From NCBI RefSeq assembly GCF_047675955.1, contig NC_132919.1, forward strand, positions 66,134,816-66,198,815: DNA of 64,000 bases, read 5' to 3'. This DNA comes from Chlorocebus sabaeus (Eukaryota > Chordata > Mammalia > Primates > Cercopithecidae). Position 1 is the stretch's first letter; every line of letters begins with the position of its first letter. The position numbers were made by a program, and so were the translations under genes. A model generated the notes under the pieces. The model saw nothing but the letters and a program-made list of their open reading frames with translations, had not been told where the DNA came from and did not search any database. This document shows positions 48,207 through 60,060 of the stretch, piece after piece.

Positions 48207-48716
48207 GCGTTTTCTTAACTTTCCAGTATTACAAGATGCTCCAGGTTCACCTTGTATTTTCCCTGCCCTAGTCCTAGAATCCACCATCTCTCCAAGGTGC
48301 CTTTGTTCTTTTTTGAAGAACAAATTGGAAAATGATGTTAGAAGTCACAATCTAGGTGCTTGGTGTGCTTGTTACAACTGGAGTGTTGCTTTCTAGGGTC
48401 TCTTGGCCAACAGAGCTAAGAAATGTAGTGATAAATATACACATCTATTATTATTTCTGCATTTATCTCTGCAGGCACATATGTGTATGAGTGAAAGCCT
48501 ATGTGTCTGTGTAGGTTCATTTACCATTGCCCACTTGCTTATTTGTAACTTCTCTGACAGTGAGAAATCTGGCTCACATTATCTGTAATATATCTAGTTA
48601 TTTGTTCATTCCATTCCTAGCACATAGTAAAATAGTTTCAGAATTGCTAAACTGTTTCCTCATAAAAATAAATTTACCAACTTGAGTACAATATTTGTGA
48701 ATAAGAAGAAACACCA

Positions 48717-49013
48717 TTTTTTTTTTTTTGAGACGGAGTTTTGTTCTTGTCGTCCAGGCTGGAGAGCAATGGTGCGATCCTGGCTCACTGCAACCTCCAC
48801 TTCCCAGGTTCAAGCAATTCTCCTGTTTTCGACCTCCCAAGTAGCTGGGATTATAGGCGCCCACCACCACACGTGGCTAATTTTTGTATTTTTAGTAGAG
48901 ACGGGGTTTCACCACGTTGGCCAGGCTGGTCTCGAACTCCTGACCTCAGGTGATCCACCTGCCTCAGTCTCCCAAAGTGTTGGGATTACAGGCATGAGCC
49001 ACCGCACCAAGCC
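48717..49013 (-). mobile_element. Alu (right arm)
   Basis: Mirror of 24049-24346. Confidence 0.92.
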
Positions 49014-49085
49014 AGAAGAAACAAACACTTTTAATACCATGTATATCCACAGTACTCCTCTTTGGATTTTTGGGTTTGTGTTTCC

Positions 49086-49385
49086 TTTTTTTTTTTTTTT
49101 TTTCTGAGATAGAGTCTCGCTCTGTTGCCCAGGCTGGAGTGCAGTGGCGCAATCTTGGCTTACTACAAGCTCCGCCTCCTGGGTTCACGTCATTCTCCTG
49201 CCTCAGCTTCCCAAGTAGCTGGGACTACAGGCACCAGCCATGACGCCCGGGTAATTTTTTGTATTTTAGTAGAGACGGGGTTTCACCATGTTAGCGATGA
49301 TAGTCTTGATCTCCTGACCTTGTGATCCACCCGCCTCGGCCTCTCAAAGTGCTGGGATTACAGGCATGAGCCACTGCTCCCAGCC
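49086..49385 (-). mobile_element. Alu (right arm)
   Basis: Mirror of 23677-23976. Confidence 0.92.
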
Positions 49386-49398
49386 TGTGTTTCCTTTT

Positions 49399-50011
49399 TT
49401 AAAATTTTATTTTTTACTTTTTTAGAGACAGGGTCTCATTCTTGCCCAGGAGTACACTGAAGTGATCATAGCTCACTGTAACCTTGAATTCCTAGACTCA
49501 AGTGATCTTCCCACCTCAGCCTCCCAAGCAGATGGAACTATAGGTGTGTGTCACCATGCATGGCTAATTTTTCTTTTTTTTTTTTTTTTGAGACGGAGTC
49601 TTGCTCCAGGATGGAGTGCAGTGGTGTGATCTTGGTTCACTGCAAAACCTCCGCTTCCTGGGTTCAAGCGATTCTCCTGCCTCAGCTTCCCCAGCAGCTG
49701 GGACTACAGGTGCGTGCCACCACGTCCCGCTAAATTTTTGTATTTTTAGTAGAGATAGGGTTTCACCATGTTAGCCAGGATGGTCTCGATCCCCCAACCT
49801 CGTGATCTGCCCGCGTTGGCCTCCCAAAATGCTGGGATTACAGGCATGAGCTACTGTGCCCAGCCGCCTGGCTAATTTTTTAATCTTTTTAAAAATAGAG
49901 ATGGAGTCTCACTATGTTGCCCAGGCTGGTCTTGAACTTCCAGCCTCACGCGACCCCCCTGCCTTGGCCTATCAAAGCACTGGGATTACAGTCGTGAAGC
50001 GCTGCCCAGCC
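49399..50011 (-). mobile_element. Older Alu split by a nested Alu (right arm)
   Basis: Mirror of 23051-23663; the nested element is at 49573-49865. Confidence 0.88.
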
Positions 50012-50099
50012 CTTAATTACTATATTTTAAAGAACATTTTATTTGGAAAAAGAAATGTAGTTACCGATTATCTGCTTTTCTTAGAGGCACAGCTTTCCT

Positions 50100-50406
50100 C
50101 TTTTCTTTCTTTCTTTTCTTTTCTTTCTTTTTTTTTGAGTCTTGCTCTGTTGCCCAGGCTGGAATGCAATGGCACAATCTCAACTCACTGCAACCTCCAC
50201 CTCCCGGGTTCAAGAGATTCTCCCACCTCAGCCTCCCAAGTAGCTGGGGCTATAGGTGCACACCACTGATGACACCTGGCTAATTTTTATATTTTCTGTA
50301 GAGATAGGGTTTCACTATGTTGGCCAGGCTGGTCTCAAACTCCTGACCTCAAGTGATCCACCCATCCCAAAGTGCTAGCATTACAGGTGTGAGCCACCAT
50401 GCCCGC
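50100..50406 (-). mobile_element. Alu (right arm)
   Basis: Mirror of 22656-22962. Confidence 0.88.
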
Positions 50407-50741
50407 TGTCTTTCAAACATAGCTACATCCTATAGCTTTTCTTAACCAAATCATTGTACATCCTCCCAACTTTCCCAGGCCATTTAATGAAAACCAAACA
50501 AAAAAAAAATGTTTAATTGCCTACTAAGTTTAGACCATTTAAATTGGTTGAAAAGCACAGGTTGGATGACCATAGTTCTCTGATTTTCTATAAAGATTCT
50601 AATTTCAAATAGTCTATCTTGCTAAACACTCTTGTATATATGTGTGTATGTAAATGTGTGTATACATACACACATTCATACTGGTTTTAGGTCCAAAAGC
50701 CTATGACAGTCATAGCCATAAGGAAAACAGACCAAAAATAG

Positions 50742-51029
50742 GGCCAGGCACAATGGCTCAGGCCTGGAATCCCAGCACTTCACAAGGCCGAGGCAGGTGA
50801 ATCACTTGAGGCTAGAAGTTTGAGACCAGCCTGGCCAACATGGTGAAACCCCATCTCTACCAAAAATACAAAAATTAGCCGGGCGTGGTAGTGCACACCT
50901 GTAATCCCAGCTACTTGGGAGGCTGAGACATGAGAATTGCTTAAACCCAGGAGACTGAGGTTGCAGGGAGCTGAGATCATGCCACTTGCACTCCAGCCTG
51001 GGTGATACAGTGAGACTCTGTCTCAAAAA
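50742..51029 (+). mobile_element. Alu (right arm)
   Basis: Mirror of 22033-22320. Confidence 0.9.
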
Positions 51030-51419
51030 ACAACAACAAAACAACCAACAGCAACAACAACAAAACAACAAAAATAGACCCAGTGTTCAGCAGAGGGAAA
51101 AACATTAAAGGATGAAAGAAAATTATGTTGTATCTGATCTATACTAAATATGCATATTCTATAAACATGTATATTCTACACTTTGCATGAATATTTCAAA
51201 ACTAAACAAAGAATGAACCTAACAGGTTTTAGAAACCATCTCTACTTAGAAAAATTTCTTCTAAAAATAAACTTCCCTCAAACAAGCAAAATAAAGCATT
51301 ATAAAACTTAATTACCATACAGGCATAGGATAAAGCAAATATAGTAAGCTGTATATTTAGCTATAAATATATAGTAAAGTACAGATCTAGATAATGAATA
51401 TATGAGTATTTACTGTATA

Positions 51420-51641
51420 ATTATTATTATTATTATTATTTTGAGACAAACTCTGCCTCTGTTGCCCAGGCTGGAGTGCAGGGGCGCAATCTCAGCTCAC
51501 TGCAACCTCCACCTCCCAGGTTAAAGCAATTCTCCTGCCTCAGCTTCCTGAGTAACTGGGATTACAGGTGTGTGCCACCAGGCCTGGCTAATTTTTGTAT
51601 TTTTAGTACAGATGGGGTTTTGCCATGTTGGTCAGGCTGGT
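51420..51641 (-). mobile_element. Partial Alu (right arm)
   Basis: Mirror of 21421-21642. Confidence 0.88.
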
Positions 51642-52111
51642 AACTGTATAATTCTTTAAACCTTTCTGTACATTTAATTTTTTTCATAAAATATTGAGGA
51701 AAAATGCAGAAGAAAAATTTAACTCTCAGAAATAGAATTAAACTCACCTAAAGTAGACATGCATGTGTATAAAAACCAGAGAGCTATACATTAGAAATGA
51801 AGTATTTTGTTTGAGAGGTTAACATCAAGTCAAAGTCATGAGGACAGACTACGATTCTGAAATTCCTGTTATGTTACAAATTATTCTTGGCTATTATCAG
51901 AACCTCAGTAGTTTCCATTGTTTTCATCTCATATAACTCCAAGTCAAAGAACACCATTAGACATTATTTTGGGTATTTACCTGGACTGGGTGGTCCCAAA
52001 CTGACTATCAAAGCCAAGATTTTGGTTACCAGAGAGAGCAAATAAAGGTAACGGTGGTGGACTGGTGTTTTAATGGGGAATTCTTCTGAGTGTTGAATTC
52101 ATTGCCAATAT

Positions 52112-52197
52112 ACTCCTTAAAAAGTTGTTGAGAGGGTTAAAGAATTGTAAAACACCTAGTTGAGCACCTGGCCACAGTAGGCACTCAAAAATGTTAG
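52112..52197 (-). mobile_element. MIR remnant (right arm)
   Basis: Mirror copy of 20865-20950. Confidence 0.5.
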
Positions 52198-52284
52198 TTT
52201 TCCCTTCTCTTCCCCATCAGTTTTCAACTCTTGTGAATCCTTCCTCCTCTAGTACCAGGTTGACGTTGTACCTTAACCAAAAAA

Positions 52285-52542
52285 GGGAGGCCAAGGCGGG
52301 CGGATCACGAGGTCAGGAGGTCGAGACCATCCTGGCTAACACAGTGAAACCCCGTCTCTACTAAAAATACAAAAATTTAGCCGGACATGGTGGCGGGCGC
52401 CTGTAGTCCCAGCTACATGGGAAGCTGAGGCAGGAGAATGGCATGAACCCGGGAGGCGGAGGTTGCAGTGAGCCGAGATTGCGCCACTGCACTCTAGCCT
52501 GGGTGACAGAGCGGGACTCTGTCAAAAAAAAAAAAAAAAAGG
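52285..52542 (+). mobile_element. Alu, 5'-truncated (right arm)
   Basis: Mirror of 20519-20777; the A-tail length differs by one base. Confidence 0.9.
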
Positions 52543-52670
52543 AAAGAAAGAAAATTTTAATCTGTTTTCAAAGTTTGCATTTCATACCAACTGATTTCAA
52601 ACCAACTGATTTCATACCAACAGTTTAGCTCAGACTTAACAAAAATAAAATGAGAAAATGCCCCTCTCAC

Positions 52671-52888
52671 CATTAGCTGCCGCCAGAAAGGATTTGTTAC
52701 TGCCCCGAGCCTTATCGGTCAGGGCTTCGGTTATGTCCATGTGTCGGTGGATTTCTTCACGCATTTCTTCCAGAATTCTGCAGAGTTCTGCTTCCCAATA
52801 ATCTTTCTCTAGACAGTCAATTAATTCTGCAAGCTGGACCTTTGTGCTGTAGTACCACATTTTCTTTTCATTTTCTGTATCTTCTTCT
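52671..52888 (-). pseudogene. BPTF (pseudogene fragment): BPTF internal exon after the first PHD region (right arm)
   Basis: This is the mirror copy of 20173-20390. I see the same residues (KVQLAELIDCLEKDYWEAE, EIHRHMDITEAL, FLAAAN), the same splice sites and the same two-residue loss, so both predate the arm duplication. It is the first of three collinear BPTF exons on the minus strand of this arm: 52888-52671, 47393-47193 and 46288-46100, whose phases match in order. Confidence 0.92.
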
Positions 52889-53202
52889 CTGTTTAAAAAT
52901 GGGGGGAAATATTTTATATATTAGACATAATGCCACTTACCTGAGTTTCATCTACCCAGTGAAAAGTTAAAACAAAGCTTATGCACTAAAACTCAATATA
53001 TGTGCTCACAAGAGATCCCTGCAGGTCTTACTCAAACTAGACTGACTCTGAGAAAGGACATCTAAAAAACATGACACAAAGAAAGATGACCTCAAAATTC
53101 AGAACCACGTGAGAGTACTCTGTGGAAGCCAGTTTCAGCTACTTCTCAATCAACTTTAAGATCATCAGTGTAACAATATGGTGAGCAGAATGTATTTAGA
53201 AT

Positions 53203-53505
53203 TATTTTATTTTATTTATTTATTGAGACAGAGTTTCACTCTTGTCGCCCAGGCTGGAGAGCAGAGGCGCAATCCCGGCTCACTGCAACCTCCGCCTCCC
53301 AGGTTCAAGTGATTCTCCTGCCTCAGCCTCCAGAGTAGCTGGGACTACAGGCATGTGCCACCATGCCTAGCTAATTTTTGTATTTTTAGTTCAGATGGAC
53401 TTTCACCATGTTGGCCAACATGTTCTTGATCTCTTGACCTTGTGATCCACCCACCTCGGCCTCCTAAAGTGCTGGGATTACAGGCATGAGCCACCGCACT
53501 CGGCC
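53203..53505 (-). mobile_element. Alu (right arm)
   Basis: Mirror of 19556-19858. Confidence 0.92.
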
Positions 53506-53520
53506 TAGAATTATTTTAGA

Positions 53521-53686
53521 ATAAATTTATTTTAGAGACAGGGTCTCACTTTGTCACCCAGGTTAGAGTGCAGTGGCACTATCATGGCTCACAGCATACT
53601 CAGACTCCTAGGCTCAAGCAATTCTCCCGCCTCAGCCTCCCAAGTAACTAGGACTACAGACATGTGCCGCCATTCCTGGCTAATTT
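53521..53686 (-). mobile_element. Partial Alu (right arm)
   Basis: Mirror of 19375-19540. Confidence 0.8.
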
Positions 53687-54100
53687 TATAATATAGTTTA
53701 GAAATATTTTCATCAAAATGGTGTAAATGCTTTGCTAAATTCTGGTTCTTGAAGGAGTTGTCTCAAATAATACCTCATCCCTCTTCTTTACTTCTGGACA
53801 ACTGAAGCTCAAACTGGAGAGGAGCTTTCTCTCCTGCCTAAAACCCTCCTAAGGTTCCATTCACTTTTAATGGAGTTAAAGACTTCAACAGAGATGGTCA
53901 CTAACTTAAAAGAAGCAGGTAAATTAATGTCTAGGACTAGATGTAGAGGAACACATATAATGGTATGTCTGTTCCCACTCAAAAGGAATTCAAGAGTATG
54001 TGTGAGGCAATTGATGAGAGTGAGTCTGATTTTCTTGTTTCCTCAATGGCAAACTGAGGGAACTGAAAGAACTGGGCTTTAGGGGAGATCTGGCTTTAAA

Positions 54101-54286
54101 TAGGCTCATTTGCTTATAAGATATGTGGACATGGACAAAACACAAGCTCTCTGAGCCTCTAAGACATTTTATTTACCTCACTTGTAAAATGAGGATATAA
54201 CAAAAACCTGCCTGCAGGCCACTATAGGACTTAAAGGTATAATGATAAGGCATCTACCATAGTGCCTGGGCACATTAGTGATCAAT
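54101..54286 (-). mobile_element. MIR remnant (right arm)
   Basis: Mirror copy of 18775-18960. Confidence 0.6.
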
Positions 54287-54300
54287 AAATGTTAAATATT

Positions 54301-54606
54301 ATTATTATTATTATTTATTTTTGGGACGGAGTCTCGCTCTGTCGCCCAGGCTGGAGTGCAGTGGCATGATCCCAGCTCACTGCAAGCTCCGCCTCCTGGG
54401 TTCACGCCATTCTCCTGCCTCAGCCTCCCGAGTAGCTGGGACTACAGGCGCCCGCCACCTCGCCCCGGTTAGTTTTTTGTATTTTTTTAGTAGAGACGGG
54501 GTTTCACCGTGTTTGCCAGGATGGTCTTGATCTCCTGACCTCGTGATCCACCTGTCTCGGCCTCCCAAAGTGCTGGGATTACAGGCTTGAGCCACCGCGC
54601 CCGGCC
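54301..54606 (-). mobile_element. AluY, Old World monkey type (right arm)
   Basis: Mirror of 18455-18760, with at least one base difference (G/A in GGAGGCGGAGC). Confidence 0.92.
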
Positions 54607-54715
54607 TAAATATTATTATTAAGATAAAAAATGAATAAAAATTTAGTAGCATTACAGGAATGAGTCACTCAGTAATTCTGAGAAAGAAGGGCTATATTAA
54701 ATCATAGATAAATAA

Positions 54716-54933
54716 AAGGATACTGGTGGAGTACCCTTATTCTGAAAACCTGAAATCCAAAATGCTCCAAGATTCAAAAGTTTTTGAGTGCCAACATGCT
54801 GTTCAAAGGAAATGCTCATTACAGCATTTCAGATTTTCAGATTAGGAATGATCAACTGGTAAGTATAATGCAAATATTCCAAAGCCCAAAACACTTCTGA
54901 TCCAAAGCATTTTAGATAAGGGATGCTCAACCT
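54716..54933. mobile_element. DNA-transposon fossil (right arm)
   Basis: Mirror copy of 18128-18345. Confidence 0.5.
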
Positions 54934-55063
54934 ATACAGTATTCACTGACTTAACATTTTTCTTCTTGAAGCCACAGAAAGATAAATTCATTAAAGCATA
55001 AAGTAGCAAAACATCAAATACCTGCTAATCCATTCAAAGAAAAGTTGGGGCTTTTTTGGTCTG

Positions 55064-55349
55064 TTTTGTTTTGTTTAACTTTTCTCTTTGCTGGGTGACG
55101 GAGTCTCGCTTGGTTCACCACACGCTCTGCCTCCCAGGTTCAAGCGATTCTCCTGCCTCAGCCTCCTGAGTAGCTAGGACTATGGGCGCATGCTAATAAA
55201 AATTAGCGCCCGGCTAATTTTTGTGTTTTTAGTAGAGACGGGTTTTCACTATGTTGGCCAGGCTTATCTCGAAATTCTGGGCTCAAGCGATCCGCCCATC
55301 TGGCTTCCTAAAGTGTGGGGATTTCAGGCCTGAGCCACCGCACCTGGCC
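55064..55349 (-). mobile_element. Alu with internal rearrangement (right arm)
   Basis: Mirror of 17712-17997. Confidence 0.85.
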
Positions 55350-55599
55350 ATCCTCTTCAAACAAAACATGGCATTTCCATTGGCCTAGGTCTTCACCTTG
55401 TCTACTTCATTGACTTACATTACCTACCTAGTCCCTGCAGCCATATACACATTTGTCACCCTTAGAGCTCAACCAAATTGTATTGAATGCATTTATTTGG
55501 CAATTAGTACTTGTATTTTAATTTTCATTTCATGTATGTGTTCCATTTTCCTAATAAGATTGAAATAAGCCATTTGACGTACAGAATCCTGTTAGGTAT

Positions 55600-55899
55600 T
55601 TTTCTTTCTTTTTTTAAAATTTGTGAGTGCTCTGTCACTCAGACTGGAGTGCAGCGGTGCAATCACGGCTCAGTGCAACATCCACCTCCCAGGCTCAAGT
55701 GATCCTCCCCCCTCACCCTCTCGCGTAGCTGGGACCACAGGTGCGCACCACCATGCCCGGCTAATTTTTCAATTTTTTTTCTAGAGACGAGGTCCTGTTG
55801 TCTTGCCCAGGCTGGTCTCGAACTCCTGACCTCAAGCTATCGTCCAGCCTTGGCCTCTCAAAGGGCTAGCATTGCAGACGTGAGCTATTGCGTCCGGCC
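55600..55899 (-). mobile_element. Alu (AluJ-like, right arm)
   Basis: Mirror of 17162-17461. Confidence 0.85.
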
Positions 55900-56239
55900 A
55901 ACTATTTTTTAATTACTTTTTGGTTGTCACTTATCTCAATAAATATTAAAGTTTATAAAATCTTTCTCTTATCTGAACAGCTGACTTCAACCACTCAGAG
56001 TTGAGTCCCTGTGATAAGGTTTGAGGGTGCCTGAAATGTCGTCATGATATGTACCCTGGGCTAAACTCAAACCTAGTGACTTCTCAAGTAAATAAATAAA
56101 GGTTATTTCCCGATAATACAAACCTATAACACCGTGAAGTAGGTTTCGGGCAGGATTCCCTCTTTTCCACTGCAAAAGAGAGATAAGTTCTTGCTTAGGT
56201 GGTCGGGGTCCTAGCTGGGACACTGGGAAGGTGGCGGGA

Positions 56240-57810
56240 GATTGGAACATGCAGCAGCTGCCTTCTGGAGTTTACTGAGGCTTTCGGAGTGGGGATTCCG
56301 CGCAACAGGTTTTAGGGCCCCCCTCCCTCCGGGCGGGGCATCCGGGAGCGTGGCTCCCGGCACAGATCCGGAACAGTTGTCATCGGAGTCAATTTCAGGA
56401 CTCCAGCTCCAAGCCTCGCAGTTTCCTAAATTCTGGGGGCTTGTCTCCCTGTCCCCCGACCCCGACTAATTTCCCTCGGTCGCTGGCGCTGCCCCGTCCC
56501 TTAGGTCGCTCGGGCCGCCCCCATCCGCGACTTTCTTTTTCTTTCTCTAGCTGTTTCCCTAGAGGGCTGGGCGGGGCGGAATGATATTTGGGGGCTCTCC
56601 TGCCTTCCTGTCGGAGCCGCGGAAGCGGAGCCGCGGGAAGGAAGTCCGGCTAGCTTTGGGCTCCAGCCAGGGGTCCGCGGAGACTGTGGCCTCCGAAAGC
56701 CTTAGACGCGGGGCGTGTAGCGAGCTGCGGGTCTCTCTCAGCCGCGCCACCCGCGCTCGGAGTCCAGCCGCGCCGGCGCCCCGGGCTCTCCGCTCTCGAC
56801 TCAATGTTCCCGCGCTCTCCCTAGCGGCCGCCGCGCCACCTCGCCCCTTCGCAGGCTCGTCGGCGGCGCAGCTCGCGTGACGGCCCTCCAGTAGCGGGAA
56901 GAAGTAAGATGGCGGTTGAAGGCGATCCGGAGTGGGGCCCCAGCAATTCGGTTGAGCCTTCTCCCTCCACCCGCTTCCGCCGGCCGGGCCCCTCCCGCCC
57001 GGCCCCTAGGGCCTCCCCACCCGGCCCCGGCGCTCCCCACCGTCCCCACTGCGCCAGGCACTCCCCGTCCACTTTCCCTTCTTCCCCCGCCTCAGGCTCC
57101 AACAAGAGGGGCCGGTGGGGCAGGCCGACCAAGCATCCCGCGGCTCCCGCTGCGCAGCGCTGCGCCCCGGCCCCGCCGCCGCCGCCGCCCACGTCCGGAC
57201 CCATCCGGAGGCTCCGCTCGCCGCTACACGGTAGCAGCCGGGGCAGGTGGGCAGCCGCCAAGCTGAGGTGGTGCCCAAGACGCGGCTGAGCTCGCCCAGG
57301 CTGGGCAGCAGTAGCCGGCGGAAGTCGCCGCCGCCGGGCCCCGGCGCTAGCACCAGCGACCCGGGCGGGCGAGGGGCGGGGGCGAGGAGGCAGGGGCAGC
57401 CACCTAGCCCGGACCACCGCGGCCCGGAGCGTGGTCAACAAAGTGGTGCACGACGATGACTCCGATTATCGGGAGGAGCTGGAAGACGACGGTGAGGACG
57501 CCAGATACTACACGGAAAGCAGCTTCAGGAGCTGTAGTACCTACAGCAGCACTCCAGGTACCCACGCAGCTCAGTTGCTGCAGACTCCTTCCTCACCTCC
57601 TCTGCCCTTCTCCGCCCTCCCCGCTTGCTCACTTATGTGGTGTGCATCCTGCTCCGATCTCCCGCCAACCCCGCCGACCCCTAAGCAGAGGGGGAAATGC
57701 GAGGGGAAAGAGGCGCATTGTTCAAAGCGGAGATTGCATTGTTGCAGTTTGCAGGCCGCACTCTCTCGCTGCCCCCCCCCCCCCGCCCCCCTGCCAACCC
57801 CCTCTTTTTC
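56240..57810 (+). promoter_or_regulatory. BPTF-derived CpG island promoter (right arm)
   Basis: Mirror of the left-arm island, with the YY1-like AAGATGGCGG at 56906-56915. The C run after CTCTCTCGCTG (57772-57784) is 13 long, against nine in the left arm. Its preserved CpG density suggests it is, or recently was, unmethylated in the germline (inference). Confidence 0.75.
56901..57557 (+). pseudogene. BPTF (pseudogene fragment): BPTF exon 1, decayed copy (right arm)
   Basis: This is the mirror copy of the left-arm exon 1 and the more complete of the two. Residues matching BPTF run through RGRWGRP, PAAPAAQRC, GSSRGRWAAA, then in another frame QAEVVPKTRLSSP and SSSRRK. After a second frame change come HLARTTAARSVVNKVV and DDDSDYREELEDD, with TESSFRSCSTYSSTPG at the donor (GT at 57558). 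The BPTF start codon is AAG at 57104-57106. An upstream ATG at 56909, in the strong context AAGATGG, opens a 126-codon frame. That frame runs in phase through the first BPTF residues, then meets the one-base loss near 57259 and stops. The acidic stretch typical of BPTF is contracted in frame. Downstream sequence to 64000 is BPTF intron 1-like. Confidence 0.9.
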
Positions 57811-59139
57811 CTCCTCAGAATTTGTGCCGTGTGCAGTGTCTCCACCGGGCAGGATTGAAACTTTGGCAAACACATATCCTTTGCATTCATTTTTCTCCCC
57901 TTGTTTTGGTGTGGTTTTCCGGAATGAAAGAAGCCTCTGGTTTTGCAAACCTCTTTGCATTTCTAATGTGGTTCCTTTCGGATTTTTATTATATATCTGT
58001 TCCTTAAAAGGGAGTTAAGGATTTGGACAGATTGTGGCATACAAACACACAAAAACACGCCTGTTTTCACACCCCTAGCTGTGGTTTTTAAATTGTGTTA
58101 AGGAAACGGATCATTTGGGTTAGTAGGGGAACCTTATCTGGTACTGTGTGTTTTTATTATTCGAGTGCTAATGGGCCCGTGCAACAGCTGCTGGTAAATG
58201 GCTGATTAAAAAGCAAAGCAGAAAGCCAAACAAGACCCAACCAAATTTGGTAATTCATCCGATTCAAAATTGTTTTGGTTAAATCAAAAATAAAAGTATA
58301 AGACCGCAGGAACGCGCGTCTTAACTCATTTGATCGCTTTGCCTTGCTTAGGGAGTGCAGTTTCGTGTCACCTGTTGCAGATGATGTGTAGTTGATCATC
58401 TAGACATAATTGCCGAAGATGAACTTTTGGACCAACTTCTGTCACACAGCGTCAGTATCAGATTTCTTACACAGCGACTTTTTCTTTTCACTCTTATTTC
58501 TGAGGAAAAAGCCCTCCTGAAATCCGTAGTGAATTTCTCCATGGTAACCCCTCTTATGTTTTCACACAGAAACATTTCTCTAGGCTGGTGCATTTTGTTA
58601 AACACCCCCGCCCCCTGCCCCCACCGCAAAGTCTACTTTGTATTAAATACGTGGTTGCAGTTTACTAAATTGTGAAATTAACCGAAACAACAACCGGCAA
58701 GACTTTCCTTTATAATTTTGCAAATCTAGATTAATTAGAATCTGTTTTTAAAAACATTTAAAAAATAAAGTTTATGAGGAAATACTTGTGATGAAAAAGT
58801 ACGCTTTTTTCCTTGAAGTGAGTTGTGTCATGTCTTTCTCAGAGAAACTAGGGTAGTAGAAGTGGTTAAATTGCAAAGTTTCTGTTTTTTTAAATAAATG
58901 CTTAAATACTTATTGGAGAAGTAGGGTAGTATTATATTAAGCCAAATGTAAACCCATGTAGATTGTCCTAACATAAACTGAAAAAGTAATTTCTTTTGCC
59001 CAATAGTCAGAATCATTGCCAGACTTGCCCTGGGAGGCTGGCTAGAGAATGAAGGGAATGAATCAAGTGTCCGATATTTATGTCTTATATGTAGAAGGGA
59101 ATACATGTAAATTCTTCCCAACCTAATTTTTAATGCATC

Positions 59140-59439
59140 TTTTTTTTGTTTGTTTGTTTGAGACAGAGTCTTGCTCTGTCGCCTAGGCTGGAGTGCAATG
59201 GCGCAATCTTGGCTGACTGCAAGCTCCACCTCCCGGGCTCAAGAGATTCTCCTGCCTCAGCCTCCATAGCAGCTGGGATTACAGGTACCCACCAGCGCGC
59301 CTGGCTAATGTTTGTATTTTTAGTAGAGATGGTGTTTCACCATGTTGGCCAGGCTGGTCTTGAACTCCTGACCTCGTGATCCACCCACCTTGGCCTCCCA
59401 AAGTGCTGGGACTACAGGCGTGAGCCACCGCGCCCGGCC
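59140..59439 (-). mobile_element. Alu (right arm)
   Basis: Mirror of 13658-13957. Confidence 0.92.
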
Positions 59440-59719
59440 TAGTACATCTTTTATAGTAATAACTTTTACCTTAAGAAATCACATGTTGGTCTTTGTACCC
59501 AGAGCCGGTAATTGAAACATGGAGACTGGATTGCATACACCCGTTGGAGAAGTTTTTTCTGGTTAGAGCTGAGACATTTTGGCAGGGCAGTAAGTCCTAT
59601 TTGAAGGCCTAGCAAATAATATTTAGGATTGATGATTGTGCATAAGCTGACTTAAATTACAATTTGTAGCTAGGTGTCCTTTAAAAAAATGTGTTTACTT
59701 TTGATACTTTTGTGACATT

Positions 59720-60017
59720 TTGTTTTTCTTTTTTGGAGAAGGAGTTTTGCTCTTAGTGCCCTGGCTGGAGTGCAATGGTACAATCTCGGCTCACTGCAGC
59801 CTCCGCCTCCCAAATTCAAGCAGTTCTCCTGCCTCAGCCTCCCAAGTAGCTGGGATTACAGGCATGCACCATCACACCTAATTTTGTATTTTTAGTAGAG
59901 ACGGGGTTTCTGCATGTTAGTCACGCTGCGAGGTCTCGAACTCCTGGCATCAGGTGATCCGTCCGCCTCAGCCTCGCAAAGTGCTGGGATTGCAGGCGTC
60001 AGCCACCATGCCCGGCC
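59720..60017 (-). mobile_element. Alu (right arm)
   Basis: Mirror of 13080-13377. Confidence 0.9.
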
Positions 60018-60018
60018 T

Positions 60019-60021
<3 letters not shown>

Positions 60022-60060
<39 letters not shown>

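Larger units (their letters stand above)
47394..52670 (-). other. BPTF intron with Alu cluster (right arm)
   Basis: Mirror of 20391-25669, with the same repeats in reverse orientation and no additional exon. Confidence 0.7.
52889..56239. other. Segment holding the BPTF rearrangement junction (right arm)
   Basis: Mirror of 16861-20172 with the same repeat content. The junction was therefore made before the arms were duplicated. Confidence 0.6.

Noticed and set aside
56901..57557. Functional BPTF promoter and first coding exon.
   Set aside because: Start codon lost, at least one frameshift, acidic tract missing, and later exons on the opposite strand.
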